Source: Pontibacillus litoralis JSM 072002
GTDB lineage: Bacteria; Bacillota; Bacilli; Bacillales; BH030062
Direction of reading: 5' to 3'
Assembly: GCF_000775615.1 (NCBI RefSeq)
Contig: NZ_AVPG01000002.1
Location: 1 to 64,000 of the forward strand
Length of the DNA: 64,000 nt
The position numbers and the translations under genes were made by a program. Position 1 is the first letter of the stretch, and each line of letters begins with the position of its first letter. Shown piece by piece: positions 44,277-54,471 of the stretch. Under the pieces are notes generated by a model, which was not told where the DNA came from, did not search any database, and saw only the letters and a program-made list of their open reading frames with translations.

Positions 44277-45251
44277 TTACTGTATATCAAGTGTAATCCT
44301 TTTTCCATTTAAAATATTATCGACAGTAGTTATTTTATATTTTTTGTCACGTATTTTCAAAATTAATGGCTCCAAAGCTTGTGATGTGGAGGCGGTTGGA
44401 TGCATTAGAATGAAAGCCCCATTATGTACTTTCGTTAGTACTCTATTTAACAGCACTTCTGTTGTAGGTTTTTTCCAATCTATTGTGTCTACTGACCATA
44501 AGATGGTTTCCATTTGTAAATGATTAGCTATCCTCACAACTTCTTCATTATAACTTCCACTTGGTGGTGCAAATAACGTAGGCTGCTTTCCTGTTATCCT
44601 CTTTAATATGTCATTCGTTTGTTTCAGTTGCCTCTCTACTTCCTCTGACGTTATATTACGCATATCAGGATGATTGTACGCATGATTTGCAATGACATGC
44701 CCTTGCTCTTGAATCATTTTTACAATTTCTACATGTTCATTCGCCCATTTACCTTCTATAAAAAATGTCGCTTTCACATTATGTTTTTTTAACGTGTTCA
44801 GCATGTCTGGGATATATTCTTCCCCCCATGAGACATTAATATTTAAAGCGATTACGGCTTGTTCAGGGTGTCCTCTATAAATAGGAGATGGTGGAAGGTC
44901 TTTTAATTGAACGTCTGGCTTCTTTTGGTTTATAACAAGGAGGGATTGATTATATTTTCCACGCTTTTTCATTTTATCATACGATTTTTCGACGTCTACT
45001 AGGATGCCATTTAGACCAGGTATTTTCTTCCAAACAGTATCTATTTTTGCATTTTTTGCTGGCTGATTCATTTTTTTTGCTTCCTCTTCGATCCGATTCC
45101 ATATCTCTTCTTTGGGCTGCTTCGAGACAGGAATAGATGTATCATGAATTACAGAAAAGAAATCTTGTGAAAACGGGTTTTCCATCGCCCCATAAGAAAG
45201 CATAATGAACAAAATAAATAAGATGAACGAACGCCACTTTCGCATTATCAT
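44277..45251 (-). CDS. ylxY: YlxY, polysaccharide deacetylase-like sporulation protein
   Basis: A 324-residue exported protein with an N-terminal hydrophobic signal/anchor and a NodB-homology domain over about residues 130-315. HxxxH metal ligands are present in NHAYNHPD. The usual TFDDG motif is replaced by NINVSWGEE, which lacks both catalytic aspartates, so deacetylase activity is doubtful. The family is annotated as sporulation-linked. I chose the ATG at 45251 just after GGGAGGGGG; another ATG lies 6 bases downstream. It lies between pnp and mlpA as in B. subtilis. Confidence 0.92.
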   Translation of the reverse strand: MIMRKWRSFILFILFIMLSYGAMENPFSQDFFSVIHDTSIPVSKQPKEEIWNRIEEEAKKMNQPAKNAKIDTVWKKIPGLNGILVDVEKSYDKMKKRGKYNQSLLVINQKKPDVQLKDLPPSPIYRGHPEQAVIALNINVSWGEEYIPDMLNTLKKHNVKATFFIEGKWANEHVEIVKMIQEQGHVIANHAYNHPDMRNITSEEVERQLKQTNDILKRITGKQPTLFAPPSGSYNEEVVRIANHLQMETILWSVDTIDWKKPTTEVLLNRVLTKVHNGAFILMHPTASTSQALEPLILKIRDKKYKITTVDNILNGKRITLDIQ

Positions 45252-45270
45252 AGCCCCCTCCCTAATGTAA

Positions 45271-45299
45271 ATAATATGCGTCTTAAGGACAAGGTATGA
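45271..45299 (-). promoter_or_regulatory. Possible SigE promoter of ylxY
   Basis: TCATACC, 14 bases, CATATTAT. It matches the SigE pattern at 5/7 and 6/8 positions with correct spacing, about 12-15 bases before the ribosome-binding site. Weak on its own. Confidence 0.3.
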
Positions 45300-45309
45300 C
45301 AATCGAAAT

Positions 45310-45337
45310 TAAAAAAGAAACTGGAGTACCAGCTTCT
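45310..45337 (-). terminator. Terminator after pnp
   Basis: AGAAGCTGG and CCAGTTTCT form a 9-bp stem (one G-T pair) followed by six T, 14 bases after the pnp stop. Confidence 0.88.
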
Positions 45338-45351
45338 TTCTTGCTTGCGTA

Positions 45352-47466
45352 TTATGAATCTTGTTCGTTTTTCTTTTGTTCTTTAAGCACTTCTTTTCTA
45401 GATAAGTTTACGCGACCTTGATTGTCAATCTCTTTCACCTTAACTAGAATTTCATCACCAACTGATACAACATCGCTTACTTTTCCGATACGTTCTTCAG
45501 CTAGCTCAGAAATATGAACAAGTCCTTCTTTACCTTTAAATAATTCAACAAATGCACCAAATTTCTCAACACGTTTCACTGTTCCAAGATACATTTGTCC
45601 GACTTCTACTTCACGTACGATATCTTCAATAATTTTCTTCGCTATTTCATTGCTTGCCATTTCTGTTGAAGAAATAAAGATAGTACCGTCTTGTTCAATA
45701 TCAATTTTAACACCAGTGTCTTCAATAATCTTATTGATTTGCTTCCCGCTTGGTCCAATAACATCGCGGATTTTATCTGGTTTGATCGCCATTGTAAGAA
45801 TCTTCGGAGCGTATGGCGATAAATCTTGGCTTGGCTCTTTAATCGTAGCAAGCATATGATTTAAAATTTCCATACGGCCTTTCTTCGCTTGTGCAAGTGC
45901 TTCTTCTAAGATTTCTCTCGATAATCCATCAATCTTAATGTCCATTTGCAAAGCTGTAACACCTTGAGCAGTTCCGGCTACTTTAAAGTCCATATCTCCA
46001 AGCGCATCTTCCATCCCTTGAATATCCGTAAGAACGGTATAATCCTCACCAGATTTCACAAGTCCCATCGCAATACCTGCAACTGGAGATTTAATTGGTA
46101 CACCTGCATGCATCATGGCTAAAGTACTAGCACAAATACTCGCTTGAGATGTGGAACCATTTGATTCTAATACTTCAGACACAAGACGAATCGTATATGG
46201 GAAATCTTTCTCTGACGGGATAACTTGCTCTAATGCACGTTCCCCAAGGGCACCATGACCAATTTCACGACGACCTGGTCCACGCATTGGGCCTGTCTCA
46301 CCAACACTGAAAGATGGGAAGTTATAATGGTGCATAAAGCGTTTAGACTCTTCTAAATCTAAACCGTCTAGAATTTGTACATCTCCAAGGGCACCTAACG
46401 TACAAACGCTAAGGGCTTGTGTTTGTCCACGAGTAAATAATCCTGAACCGTGTGTGCGTGGTAATACACCAATTCTAGAAGAAAGAGGTCTAATTTTGTC
46501 TGGTTTACGACCGTCTGGACGAACTTTTTCTTTCGTAATAAGGCGTCGTACTTCTTCTTTTACAATGCGATCAAGTATAGCTTCCACCTTCTTAACAGTA
46601 TCCGCTTCTACTTCTTCTGTATCATATTGTGCGACAATATCCTTTTTAACGGCAGAAATCGCCTCATCTCGCGCTTGTTTTTCTTCTGTTTGGATAGCAC
46701 GAATTAAAGCTTCTTTCGCTTTTTCTTCTACTTCTTCTACTAACGCTTTCTCAGGTTCGAAAAGTTGTACTTCCATCTTTTCTTTCCCAACTCGAGCGAC
46801 AATTTCTTCCTGCCATTCCACAATACGTTTAATTTCATTGTGACCAAACATAATCGCTTCTAACATGACTTCTTCTGGAACTTCTTTTGCGCCAGCTTCT
46901 ACCATATTAATTGCGTCTTTCGTACCTGCAACGGTTAAAGTGATGTCGCTCTTTTCTTGTTCTTCGACAGTTGGGTTAATAACAAACTCGTCATCTACTC
47001 GTCCAACAATCACACCGGCAATTGGTCCGCCGAATGGAATATCAGAAATACATAACGCCAAGGAAGAACCAACCATCGCAGCAAATTCAGAAGAGTTATC
47101 TTGGTCCACACTCATTACTGTGCTTACAACTTGTACTTCATTACGATAACCATCTGGAAATAACGGACGAATGGGACGGTCGATTAAACGAGAGGCAAGG
47201 ATTGCTTTTTCACTTGGGCGACCTTCTCGCTTGATAAAGCCACCTGGAATCTTACCAACGGCATATAAACGTTCTTCATAATTCACGGTTAATGGAAAAA
47301 ACGGCAAATCTTTCGGCTCACGTGAACCTGTAGCTGTTGCTAGAACAGACGTATCACCGTAGCGAACCATGCAAGCACCGTTGGCTTGTTTTGCTAATTC
47401 ACCAAGATCGACACTTAATTGGCGACCAGCAACATCTATGGAAAAAGTATAATTTTCTTCAGCCAT
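45352..47466 (-). CDS. pnp: Polynucleotide phosphorylase
   Basis: A 704-residue 3'-to-5' phosphorolytic exoribonuclease. It has two RNase PH domains around a helical linker, a KH domain with [16 protein letters not shown] near residue 555, and an S1 domain near 620-690 followed by a Lys/Glu-rich tail. I chose the ATG at 47466 ([10 protein letters not shown]) after GAGAGGAG. It follows rpsO as in most bacteria, separated by a terminator and a short hairpin. Confidence 0.98.
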   Translation of the reverse strand: MAEENYTFSIDVAGRQLSVDLGELAKQANGACMVRYGDTSVLATATGSREPKDLPFFPLTVNYEERLYAVGKIPGGFIKREGRPSEKAILASRLIDRPIRPLFPDGYRNEVQVVSTVMSVDQDNSSEFAAMVGSSLALCISDIPFGGPIAGVIVGRVDDEFVINPTVEEQEKSDITLTVAGTKDAINMVEAGAKEVPEEVMLEAIMFGHNEIKRIVEWQEEIVARVGKEKMEVQLFEPEKALVEEVEEKAKEALIRAIQTEEKQARDEAISAVKKDIVAQYDTEEVEADTVKKVEAILDRIVKEEVRRLITKEKVRPDGRKPDKIRPLSSRIGVLPRTHGSGLFTRGQTQALSVCTLGALGDVQILDGLDLEESKRFMHHYNFPSFSVGETGPMRGPGRREIGHGALGERALEQVIPSEKDFPYTIRLVSEVLESNGSTSQASICASTLAMMHAGVPIKSPVAGIAMGLVKSGEDYTVLTDIQGMEDALGDMDFKVAGTAQGVTALQMDIKIDGLSREILEEALAQAKKGRMEILNHMLATIKEPSQDLSPYAPKILTMAIKPDKIRDVIGPSGKQINKIIEDTGVKIDIEQDGTIFISSTEMASNEIAKKIIEDIVREVEVGQMYLGTVKRVEKFGAFVELFKGKEGLVHISELAEERIGKVSDVVSVGDEILVKVKEIDNQGRVNLSRKEVLKEQKKNEQDS

Positions 47467-47527
47467 TTGTACTTGTACTCCTCTCAAGTATAAAATATAG
47501 TCATCTTTACTTAATGGTATATTTCGT

Positions 47528-47546
47528 CATAAGACAACATCTTATG
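47528..47546 (-). repeat. Hairpin in the pnp upstream region
   Basis: CATAAGA and TCTTATG form a perfect 7-bp stem with a TGTTG loop, about 62 bases before pnp. No T run follows. It could be a processing site in an rpsO-pnp read-through transcript. Confidence 0.45.
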
Positions 47547-47559
47547 TAATTTTGGTATA

Positions 47560-47584
47560 GAAAAAGCGGGAAATACTCCCGCTT
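47560..47584 (-). terminator. Terminator after rpsO
   Basis: AAGCGGGA and TCCCGCTT form a perfect 8-bp stem followed by TTTCT, starting 8 bases after rpsO. Confidence 0.88.
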
Positions 47585-47591
47585 CATCACT

Positions 47592-47861
47592 TTAACGACG
47601 TAAACCAAGTTGCTTAATAAGTTCGCGATAACGAGTTACGTCTTTATTACGTAGATAGTTTAAAAGGTTACGGCGTTTACCTACCATTTTAAGAAGTCCA
47701 CGACGAGAATGGTGGTCTTTCTTATGCGTACGTAAATGCTCGTTCAAAGTCGTAATTTGTTCCGTTAGGACAGCGATTTGGACCTCTGGAGATCCAGTAT
47801 CGTTTTCATGCGTCTTGAACTGATTAATGATTTCATTCTTACGTTCTTGTGTAATTGCCAT
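47592..47861 (-). CDS. rpsO: Ribosomal protein S15
   Basis: An 89-residue 30S protein binding the 16S rRNA central domain and bridging to 50S. The family motif [19 protein letters not shown] is intact, and GDTGSPEVQ-type N-terminal residues are seen as [10 protein letters not shown]. It begins after AGGAGGTGA. A structured leader of about 130 bases lies upstream and may mediate autoregulation. Confidence 0.99.
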   Translation of the reverse strand: MAITQERKNEIINQFKTHENDTGSPEVQIAVLTEQITTLNEHLRTHKKDHHSRRGLLKMVGKRRNLLNYLRNKDVTRYRELIKQLGLRR

Positions 47862-47900
47862 CCTGATTCACCTCCTAGAATAATTTATCCCCTATCCCCT

Positions 47901-47937
47901 AGCGAGCGTCGGAGAATTCGACTCGCCAAGCGAAGGT
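47901..47937 (-). promoter_or_regulatory. Candidate S15 autoregulatory leader structure
   Basis: GCGAG and CTCGC pair around an inner TCG/CGA stem with a small bulge, 40 bases before the rpsO ATG. This GC-rich island stands out from the AT-rich leader. Structured S15-binding leaders are known in Bacillus relatives; the match here is by position and structure only. Confidence 0.4.
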
Positions 47938-47993
47938 TCTTGTCATACGAATATTAGGTTACATCTTTTGAAGAGAAAATGCAAGGGGTTAAG

Positions 47994-48938
47994 CTAATTG
48001 TGTTGAAAAAAATCTCGAATTTGTCGTTCATCTTTTTTTAATTGATCCATTAACGCTTCTACACCATTAAATTTTATTTCATTTCGAACATATCGATGCC
48101 ACAATACCTCTAATTGTTCCCCATAAAGGTTGCCTTTAAAATCAAACAAGTTAACTTCTACAGAAAGCTGCTTTTCTTCTTGGTAAAACGTTGGCTTGTA
48201 TCCAACATTCGCCATGCCTTCGTAATACGCATCTCCAACCTTCACCTGCACAGCATACACCCCAACTGGAGGAGTGATATACGTCTCTTCTACTTCCATA
48301 TTGGCAGTTGGAAACCCAATGGTACGACCACGTTGATCTCCTTGTATAACCGTTCCTTTAATAGCATACGGTCGGCCTAATAAGGAGGCAACCTTCTCCA
48401 TTTTTCCTTCTCGTAAAAGCGAGCGGATAAAAGTAGAGCTAATTTTTTCGTCATTATTCATCACTTTGGTAATGATAGTTTGATTGAGCAATCCACGAGC
48501 ATGAAAAGGTAATGTATCCATATTCCCTTTCCCCATATGTCCGTATGAAAAATCAAATCCAGCCACGACATGACGAATATTTAAACCAATAAAGAACTGG
48601 TCCACAAATTGTTGTGGCAATAAGCTGGATAATTCCTTGTTAAAGGTTACGAGAAAAACACGATCAACACCCATTTGTTCGAGAAGTTCTATTTTTTTAT
48701 CAAGAGGTGTAATGTGTTCCATTTTAGCCGGTTTATGCTTATTTAATACGACAGAAGGATGCGGGTCAAACGTCATGACTGCACTCGCTCTACCTTGTTC
48801 ACTTGCTATATCTTTTGCCGCCTGAATGACTGCCATGTGTCCTTTGTGCAACCCATCAAAAGATCCAATGGCTACGACACTCTCTGGGTATGTTAAATCA
48901 ACATTAAGATGAGGATAAGTTAATCGAATAATATCCAC
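47994..48938 (-). CDS. ribF: RibF, bifunctional riboflavin kinase/FAD synthetase
   Basis: A 314-residue enzyme making FMN and then FAD. The N-terminal adenylyltransferase has GSFDGLHKGH (residues 25-34) and ISSTFIRSLLREG; the C-terminal kinase has GFPTANME and the GVYAVQV strand. It follows truB by 28 bases as in B. subtilis, where the gene is also called ribC. No FMN riboswitch is seen. Confidence 0.97.
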   Translation of the reverse strand: MDIIRLTYPHLNVDLTYPESVVAIGSFDGLHKGHMAVIQAAKDIASEQGRASAVMTFDPHPSVVLNKHKPAKMEHITPLDKKIELLEQMGVDRVFLVTFNKELSSLLPQQFVDQFFIGLNIRHVVAGFDFSYGHMGKGNMDTLPFHARGLLNQTIITKVMNNDEKISSTFIRSLLREGKMEKVASLLGRPYAIKGTVIQGDQRGRTIGFPTANMEVEETYITPPVGVYAVQVKVGDAYYEGMANVGYKPTFYQEEKQLSVEVNLFDFKGNLYGEQLEVLWHRYVRNEIKFNGVEALMDQLKKDERQIRDFFQHN

Positions 48939-48966
48939 TGTTCGTCACCTTCTTTTTTAGCTAGGA

Positions 48967-49878
48967 CTAATCATAATGAAATACACGTGCTGGTTTCATG
49001 AATGCCGGTTTTCTTGGATGAATTTTGTATATCGCTAATAAACGTTGCTGTTCATTAACGATACAAAAAGGATCCGTTTCTGGTACAGGGTTAGGAATCG
49101 GTAACACTGCTCCATTATAAATTTTATTTTCTTCTTCGTTAGAAATGGAGATGCGACTAAGATGGCGAACTCCTCTATCTATTGGTAATAATATATTGAC
49201 TAGCTTTTGTTCTTGTACGACTTGCTCTATTTGCTCCAATGTATAGGCATCTTCTTGCTCAAAGGAGCCTGATGCAGTACGCACGAGCTGAGACATATGA
49301 GCTGGATAACCGAGTGCTTCTCCAATATTAACACATAGAGTTCGAATATAGGTTCCTTTCGAACAAATGATTCGCAAACGAAAAGTAGCAGTATCCGCTT
49401 CGTATTTCACTTGGTTACTTAACAATTCAATTTGATGAATGATTACTTGTCGTTCTGGTCGTTCTACTGGGATGCCTTGTCGAGCATACTCGTATAGTCG
49501 CATCCCATTTACTCTTACCGCCGAATATAGCGGTGGGATTTGCGTAATGGTGCCAACAAACGACTGCAATACGTGTTGTATTTCATTTAACGAGATTGGT
49601 TGCGACACTTTTTTTCTTTCTACTACCTCCCCTTCCCCATCTTCTGTTTCTGTACTAAACCCAAGTGTTACTTCTGCTTCATACACTTTATTAGATTCCG
49701 TTATATACGAAGCAACCTTTGTCGCCATTCCAATACACATTGGAAGAACGCCTTCTACCTCTGGATCCAACGTACCAGTATGGCCTACCTTTTTCGTATG
49801 TAACATTTTTCTAAGTTTAAAAACACAATCGTGTGAAGTCATACCTTTTGGCTTCCATAAAGGGAGAATACCATCCAT
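48967..49878 (-). CDS. truB: TruB, tRNA pseudouridine-55 synthase
   Basis: A 303-residue enzyme isomerising U55 in the T loop. The catalytic Asp is in GTLDPE (D38), preceded by KPKGMTSHDCV; YEYARQGI and the KGTYIRTL tRNA-binding stretch follow. I chose the ATG at 49878 after GGAGAAGG; an ATG 15 bases upstream has no ribosome-binding site. A terminator separates it from rbfA. Confidence 0.97.
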   Translation of the reverse strand: MDGILPLWKPKGMTSHDCVFKLRKMLHTKKVGHTGTLDPEVEGVLPMCIGMATKVASYITESNKVYEAEVTLGFSTETEDGEGEVVERKKVSQPISLNEIQHVLQSFVGTITQIPPLYSAVRVNGMRLYEYARQGIPVERPERQVIIHQIELLSNQVKYEADTATFRLRIICSKGTYIRTLCVNIGEALGYPAHMSQLVRTASGSFEQEDAYTLEQIEQVVQEQKLVNILLPIDRGVRHLSRISISNEEENKIYNGAVLPIPNPVPETDPFCIVNEQQRLLAIYKIHPRKPAFMKPARVFHYD

Positions 49879-49978
49879 ACTTACCTTCTCCATTCTAACT
49901 ATTTATTTTAAATATGTAAAAACGATATGCTTGTTTTCACCTTTTTTTATTTCATTGTTCAAAGGACATCCATTACTT

Positions 49979-50009
49979 TAAAAAAGGATAGACTCATTCG
50001 TCTACCCTT
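49979..50009 (-). terminator. Terminator after rbfA
   Basis: AAGGGTAGAC and GTCTATCCTT form a 10-bp stem (one G-T pair, GAATGA loop) with TTTT following. It lies within the classical nusA-infB-truB region, so truB-ribF may be a separate or attenuated unit. Confidence 0.88.
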
Positions 50010-50019
50010 CTTTGATCAA

Positions 50020-50370
50020 TTATTCATCATTCGACTTTATATCACGAATAAGAGACTCGATATGATTCCCATATTCAATTGCTTCGTCGAATTCAAACGT
50101 AATTTCTGGTGTTTTACGCAGTCGGATTCTTCTTCCTATTTCAGAACGGATAAACCCTTTTGCTTTAGCAAGACCGATAAGCGTATCTTGCTTTTCTTTT
50201 TCACTGCCTAAAACAGAAATATAAGCTTTAGCTTGTTGCAAATCACCCGTTACTTTGACTTCTGTCACGGTTACAAAACCGATACGAGGGTCTTTGATTT
50301 TACGACTAATAATGTCGCCAAGCTCTTTCTTCATTTGTTCTCCGACTCTATTTGCTCTCATGTCGCTCAT
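50020..50370 (-). CDS. rbfA: RbfA, 30S ribosome-binding factor A
   Basis: A 116-residue KH-fold factor for late 16S rRNA maturation and cold adaptation. [30 protein letters not shown]-type N terminus is clear (residues 4-33). It follows ylxP by 32 bases in the infB operon. Confidence 0.97.
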   Translation of the reverse strand: MSDMRANRVGEQMKKELGDIISRKIKDPRIGFVTVTEVKVTGDLQQAKAYISVLGSEKEKQDTLIGLAKAKGFIRSEIGRRIRLRKTPEITFEFDEAIEYGNHIESLIRDIKSNDE

Positions 50371-50402
50371 TTAATATTCACCTCTTTAGATTGGAGGGAG
50401 TT

Positions 50403-50681
50403 TTACAACCATTGTATATTCGTTATTGTTCTTTCTATTTCTGGAAAGGAATCAATGAGTGCAAGCACTCGATGGAGCTCTTTCTCCGTTTGTACTTTAT
50501 TGGATGAAATACTAACGAATCCGAGCGTAGTCCGTTGCCATAAATCTTGATCATCTAATTCACTCACCGCAACATTATAACCATTATGAGCTCTCGTTAA
50601 AACTCGTTTGATAATAGAACGTTTCTGCTTTAACGACTGTGCCTCATAAAGGTAACATTCCACTTCTAGATAACCAATCAT
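50403..50681 (-). CDS. ylxP: YlxP, DUF503 protein
   Basis: A 92-residue ferredoxin-like-fold protein of the YlxP/DUF503 family. LKQKRSIIKRVLTRAHNGYNVAVSELDDQDLWQ-type core spans residues 17-50. It is linked to ribosome assembly by constant placement between infB and rbfA. Its ATG overlaps the infB stop by one base (TAATG). Confidence 0.95.
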   Translation of the reverse strand: MIGYLEVECYLYEAQSLKQKRSIIKRVLTRAHNGYNVAVSELDDQDLWQRTTLGFVSISSNKVQTEKELHRVLALIDSFPEIERTITNIQWL

Positions 50682-52759
50682 TATCTCTTAATTTCTTCCA
50701 TCACAAACGGTTCAATAATGTCGCCTTCTTTGATATCGTTAAAGTTTTTAATGGTGATACCACATTCGTAACCTTTATCCACTTGTTTAACGTCATCTTT
50801 GAAACGTTTTAAAGCATCAATTTCTCCCTCGAATTGTACGACACCATCACGGATAACACGAACACTAGAGTTACGTGTTACCTTACCTTCTGTTACGTAA
50901 CTTCCTGCGATCGTACCGATTTTAGATACTTTAAAGATTTCTCGAACTTCTACTTGACCAATAACCTTCTCTTCATACTCTGGGTCTAAAAGGCCTTTCA
51001 TAGCAGCTTCGATTTCTTCCATTACTTTGTAAATGATACGGTGCAAACGAATATCTACATTTTCATTTTCTGCAGTCTTCTTCGCGTTTGCATCTGGACG
51101 CACGTTAAATCCAACAACAATAGCATTAGAAGCAGAAGCAAGAATAATATCTGATTCTGTAATTGCCCCTACACCTGTATGAATAATTTTAACTTTAACG
51201 CCTTCTACATCAATTTTCTGTAATGAAGTAGCAAGTGCCTCTGCAGTACCTTGAACATCGGCTTTAATGATAATATTAATTTCTTTCATATCACCTTGTT
51301 TAATTTGCTCAAATAAGTCATCAAGGCTAACTTTAGACTTCTCACTTCTATTTTCCTCTATATGACGTTGCTGGCGAAGCTCTCCTACTTGTCGAGCTTT
51401 CTTCTCATCTTGGAATACGACAAAACGATCACCTGCTTGTGGTACATCATTTAAACCAGTGATTTCAACTGGGGTAGAAGGTGGAGCTACTTGCTCGCGT
51501 TTACCTAAGTCGTTTACCATTGCACGAATTCTTCCGAAAGTATTCCCTACAACAATTGGGTCTCCTACTCGTAACGTACCATTTTGAACGAGTAATGTTG
51601 CAACTGAACCACGGCCTTTATCAAGCTCTGCTTCAATCACTGTACCCATTGCTAAACGGTTCGGGTTAGCTTTAAGTTCTTCCACTTCTGAAACAAGGAC
51701 GATCATCTCTAGTAGATCATCAATTCCTTCTCCTTTAATAGCAGATAAATGAACGAATATTGTTTCTCCACCGTATTCTTCAGGTACGAGGCCATATTCC
51801 ATTAATTCTTGCTTCACGCGATCTGGATTTGCCCCTTCCTTGTCCATTTTGTTCACTGCTACGATAATTGGTACTTCCGCAGCTTTTGCATGGTTAATCG
51901 CTTCTACTGTTTGTGGCATGACACCATCGTCTGCTGCAACAACAAGAATGGCGATATCCGTAATTTGTGCACCACGTGAACGCATGCTTGTAAACGCAGC
52001 GTGACCTGGCGTATCAAGGAATGTTATCTTCTTATCGTTTTCTTCTACTTGATAAGCTCCGATGTGTTGTGTAATTCCCCCAGCTTCTCCTGCTGTCACT
52101 TTCGTTTTACGAATAGAGTCTAATAACGTAGTTTTACCATGGTCAACGTGTCCCATAATCGTTACAACAGAAGGGCGCTCGATTAAATCTTCTGGCTTAT
52201 CATCGGCAATATAATTCTCGAATTCAGCCTCATCTACAATGACTTCCTCTTCTACTTCCACACCAAATTCCGAACAAATAAGTTCGATGGTATCAGGATC
52301 AAGATCTTGGTTTTTCGTTGCCATCACACCTAGGAACATCAGCTTCTTAATGATTTCTGATGATTCTTTATGCAACTTAGAAGCTAGTTCTGCTACTGTT
52401 AAGCTACCGTGAAATGTAATCTTCGCTGGTAGTTGTGGCTTTACTACTTTCTTTGGTGCTTGTTGTTGATTGCGATTTTGGTTGTTTCGTCGTTTATTGG
52501 GTTGGTTTTTCTTATGCTGAGATTTTGCTTTATCATTGCGATTGCTATTTCCCTGCTTCTGCTCTTTAGGTTTATTGTTAACAGGTGCTTTCTTTTCACC
52601 TTTACCAGCAAACATTTCATCTAACTTCTTCTTAGTATCATCCGAAATCGTTGACATATGGTTTGTCACCTCAACATTCAGACTTTGTAATTTTGTTATT
52701 ACCTCTTTACTTTGTACGTTCTTTTCTTTTGCGTATTCATATACTCTCAATTTACTCAT
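50681..52759 (-). CDS. infB: Translation initiation factor IF-2
   Basis: A 692-residue GTPase that places initiator tRNA on the 30S subunit. The short Bacillus-type N terminus starts with [12 protein letters not shown], followed by a Lys/Asn/Gln-rich low-complexity region (about 50-115), and then the G domain with [17 protein letters not shown] and NKMDKEGA. Domains II-IV follow. I chose the ATG at 52759 after GGGGGTGA; the longer reading overlaps ylxQ. Confidence 0.98.
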   Translation of the reverse strand: MSKLRVYEYAKEKNVQSKEVITKLQSLNVEVTNHMSTISDDTKKKLDEMFAGKGEKKAPVNNKPKEQKQGNSNRNDKAKSQHKKNQPNKRRNNQNRNQQQAPKKVVKPQLPAKITFHGSLTVAELASKLHKESSEIIKKLMFLGVMATKNQDLDPDTIELICSEFGVEVEEEVIVDEAEFENYIADDKPEDLIERPSVVTIMGHVDHGKTTLLDSIRKTKVTAGEAGGITQHIGAYQVEENDKKITFLDTPGHAAFTSMRSRGAQITDIAILVVAADDGVMPQTVEAINHAKAAEVPIIVAVNKMDKEGANPDRVKQELMEYGLVPEEYGGETIFVHLSAIKGEGIDDLLEMIVLVSEVEELKANPNRLAMGTVIEAELDKGRGSVATLLVQNGTLRVGDPIVVGNTFGRIRAMVNDLGKREQVAPPSTPVEITGLNDVPQAGDRFVVFQDEKKARQVGELRQQRHIEENRSEKSKVSLDDLFEQIKQGDMKEINIIIKADVQGTAEALATSLQKIDVEGVKVKIIHTGVGAITESDIILASASNAIVVGFNVRPDANAKKTAENENVDIRLHRIIYKVMEEIEAAMKGLLDPEYEEKVIGQVEVREIFKVSKIGTIAGSYVTEGKVTRNSSVRVIRDGVVQFEGEIDALKRFKDDVKQVDKGYECGITIKNFNDIKEGDIIEPFVMEEIKR

Positions 52760-52763
52760 ACAT

Positions 52764-53075
52764 TCACCCCCGAATAGATTCGTCGAGCATTGACTTGATT
52801 TTGCTAGCAAAACCTTTGTCTGTTATAGCAACCGCTACTCTACCTGTTTTACCAATTGCATTAGAAAGTACATCTCGATTTTCCACTATTCTAAGATCTA
52901 CTTCATAGGACCGACATTTGTCCTGCATTTTTTTCTTAGTGCTTGCTCCTATATCCTCCGCAATTAAAACAAGATATGCTCGTTTGCGCTGCACTTCTCG
53001 AATGATCGCTTCTTCACCAAGGCTACACTTACCAGCCCGAAAAGCTAACCCTAGCATATTTAAGTATGAACTCAT
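52764..53075 (-). CDS. ylxQ: YlxQ, L7Ae-family K-turn RNA-binding protein
   Basis: A 103-residue L7Ae/L30e-fold protein. [13 protein letters not shown] and [17 protein letters not shown] are characteristic; relatives bind kink-turn RNA. Its start overlaps the ylxR end by 4 bases (ATGA), and infB begins 4 bases after its stop. Exact RNA target unknown. Confidence 0.95.
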   Translation of the reverse strand: MSSYLNMLGLAFRAGKCSLGEEAIIREVQRKRAYLVLIAEDIGASTKKKMQDKCRSYEVDLRIVENRDVLSNAIGKTGRVAVAITDKGFASKIKSMLDESIRG

Positions 53076-53350
53076 CCGTTTTGTTTACCTTGTACAATTT
53101 GAAGCAGCTGTTCGTATATATCATCTGTTACATTGGCCTTTAATTGTTGGGCCAAACTGTTTTTTTGTCGGGCTGTTTCTATGACTGAAGCATCGCTTTT
53201 TACGTAAGCTCCTCGTCCGTTTTTCTTACCTGTTTCATCAACAAAGATTTCTCCTTCTTTGTTGCGAACGATACGAATAAGCTGTTGCTTCGGCACCATT
53301 TCCTGTGTAACGACACATTTTCTTAAAGGAGTTTTTTTCCCTTTTGACAT
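53072..53350 (-). CDS. ylxR: YlxR, DUF448 protein
   Basis: A 92-residue basic protein of the YlxR family. PLRKCVVTQEMVPKQQLIRIVR and GRGAYV are the family motifs. Relatives have been linked to RNase P or nucleoid-related roles, unproven here. It is placed between nusA and ylxQ as usual. Confidence 0.95.
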   Translation of the reverse strand: MSKGKKTPLRKCVVTQEMVPKQQLIRIVRNKEGEIFVDETGKKNGRGAYVKSDASVIETARQKNSLAQQLKANVTDDIYEQLLQIVQGKQNG

Positions 53351-53362
53351 GAAGAGACCTCC

Positions 53363-54457
53363 CTATTCGAATGAATCCTCGCCAAAATCAGCATCAGATT
53401 GTTGTACAGCTAATGTACCATCTTCTACTGCTTCTGACTCACTCTTAATATCAATTTTCCAGCCTGTTAACTTCGCTGCTAAACGCGCATTTTGTCCACG
53501 TTTTCCAATAGCTAATGACAATTGATAATCTGGAACGATAACAGTTGTAGCTTTATTTTCCTCATCAACAAGTACTTGAAGAACTTTCGCAGGGCTTAAT
53601 GCATTAGATACGTACACTACAGGATCTTCTGACCATTGTACGATATCAATTTTTTCCCCTTTAAGTTCATTTACAATCGTTTGAACGCGCTGTCCACGTT
53701 GTCCAACACAAGAACCAACAGGATCTACTTCTTCATCGGTAGCGTAAACAGAAATCTTCGAGCGGTCCCCTGCTTCCCGAGCTACGGATAAGATTTCAAC
53801 CGTTCCATCATAGATTTCGGGAACTTCCATTTCAAACAAGCGTTTTAACAGTCCTGGATGTGTACGTGATACAAAGATTTGTGGACCTTTACTCGTATTT
53901 TCTACTTTAGTTATAAATACTTTAATTCTTTCGTGTACGTTGTATTCTTCTGTAGGCATTTGTTCTCCAATAGGAAGACGTGCTTCTATTTTGCCTAAGT
54001 TCACGTAAGTAAAACGGTTATCCTTTCGTTGAATAATACCTGTCATGATGTCTTCTTCACGATCAACATATTCATTAAAGATAACACCGCGTTCTGCTTC
54101 ACGAACACGTTGAGTCACAACTTGTTTTGCTGCTTGAGCGGCAATGCGTCCAAAATCCTTAGGCGTAACTTCAAATTCTAAAACGTCATCAATATCATAG
54201 TTTGGATCAATCTCTCTGGCCTTTTCCAATGAAATCTCTTCCTGTGGATCAAGCACTTCCTCAACAACCGTTTTACAAGCATAGACGTGCATACCACCAG
54301 TAGATTCGTTTAGGTCCACTCGCACATTGGTCGCTGAATTAAAGTTCTTTTTATATGCAGATATGAGAGCTGCTTCTAACGCTTCCAATAGAAGGTTTTT
54401 ATCAATACCTTTTTCTTTCTCTAAATAATCCATGGCTTCGAAAAGCTCATTATTCAC
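53363..54457 (-). CDS. nusA: NusA transcription elongation/termination factor
   Basis: A 364-residue RNA-polymerase-bound factor promoting pausing and intrinsic termination. It has an N-terminal polymerase-binding domain, an S1 domain (about 135-200) and two KH domains (GSCVGQRGQRVQTI and AIGKRGQNARLA). It lacks the acidic repeats of enterobacterial NusA, as expected in Firmicutes. It follows rimP by 14 bases. It may control its own operon through the rimP leader hairpins. Confidence 0.98.
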   Translation of the reverse strand: MNNELFEAMDYLEKEKGIDKNLLLEALEAALISAYKKNFNSATNVRVDLNESTGGMHVYACKTVVEEVLDPQEEISLEKAREIDPNYDIDDVLEFEVTPKDFGRIAAQAAKQVVTQRVREAERGVIFNEYVDREEDIMTGIIQRKDNRFTYVNLGKIEARLPIGEQMPTEEYNVHERIKVFITKVENTSKGPQIFVSRTHPGLLKRLFEMEVPEIYDGTVEILSVAREAGDRSKISVYATDEEVDPVGSCVGQRGQRVQTIVNELKGEKIDIVQWSEDPVVYVSNALSPAKVLQVLVDEENKATTVIVPDYQLSLAIGKRGQNARLAAKLTGWKIDIKSESEAVEDGTLAVQQSDADFGEDSFE

Positions 54458-54471
54458 TTTTAATCCCCCTT

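Noticed and set aside
43999-44523. 174-codon open frame on the plus strand
   Set aside because: It lies antisense across the mlpA start and the ylxY end, has no ribosome-binding site worth noting, and the encoded sequence resembles no family. It is a shadow of two real genes.
48939-48966. FMN riboswitch before ribF
   Set aside because: The truB-ribF gap is 28 bases and has no conserved aptamer sequence.
49439-49981. 180-codon open frame on the plus strand
   Set aside because: Antisense to truB, Cys/Ser/Thr-rich composition typical of reverse-complement reading; no promoter.
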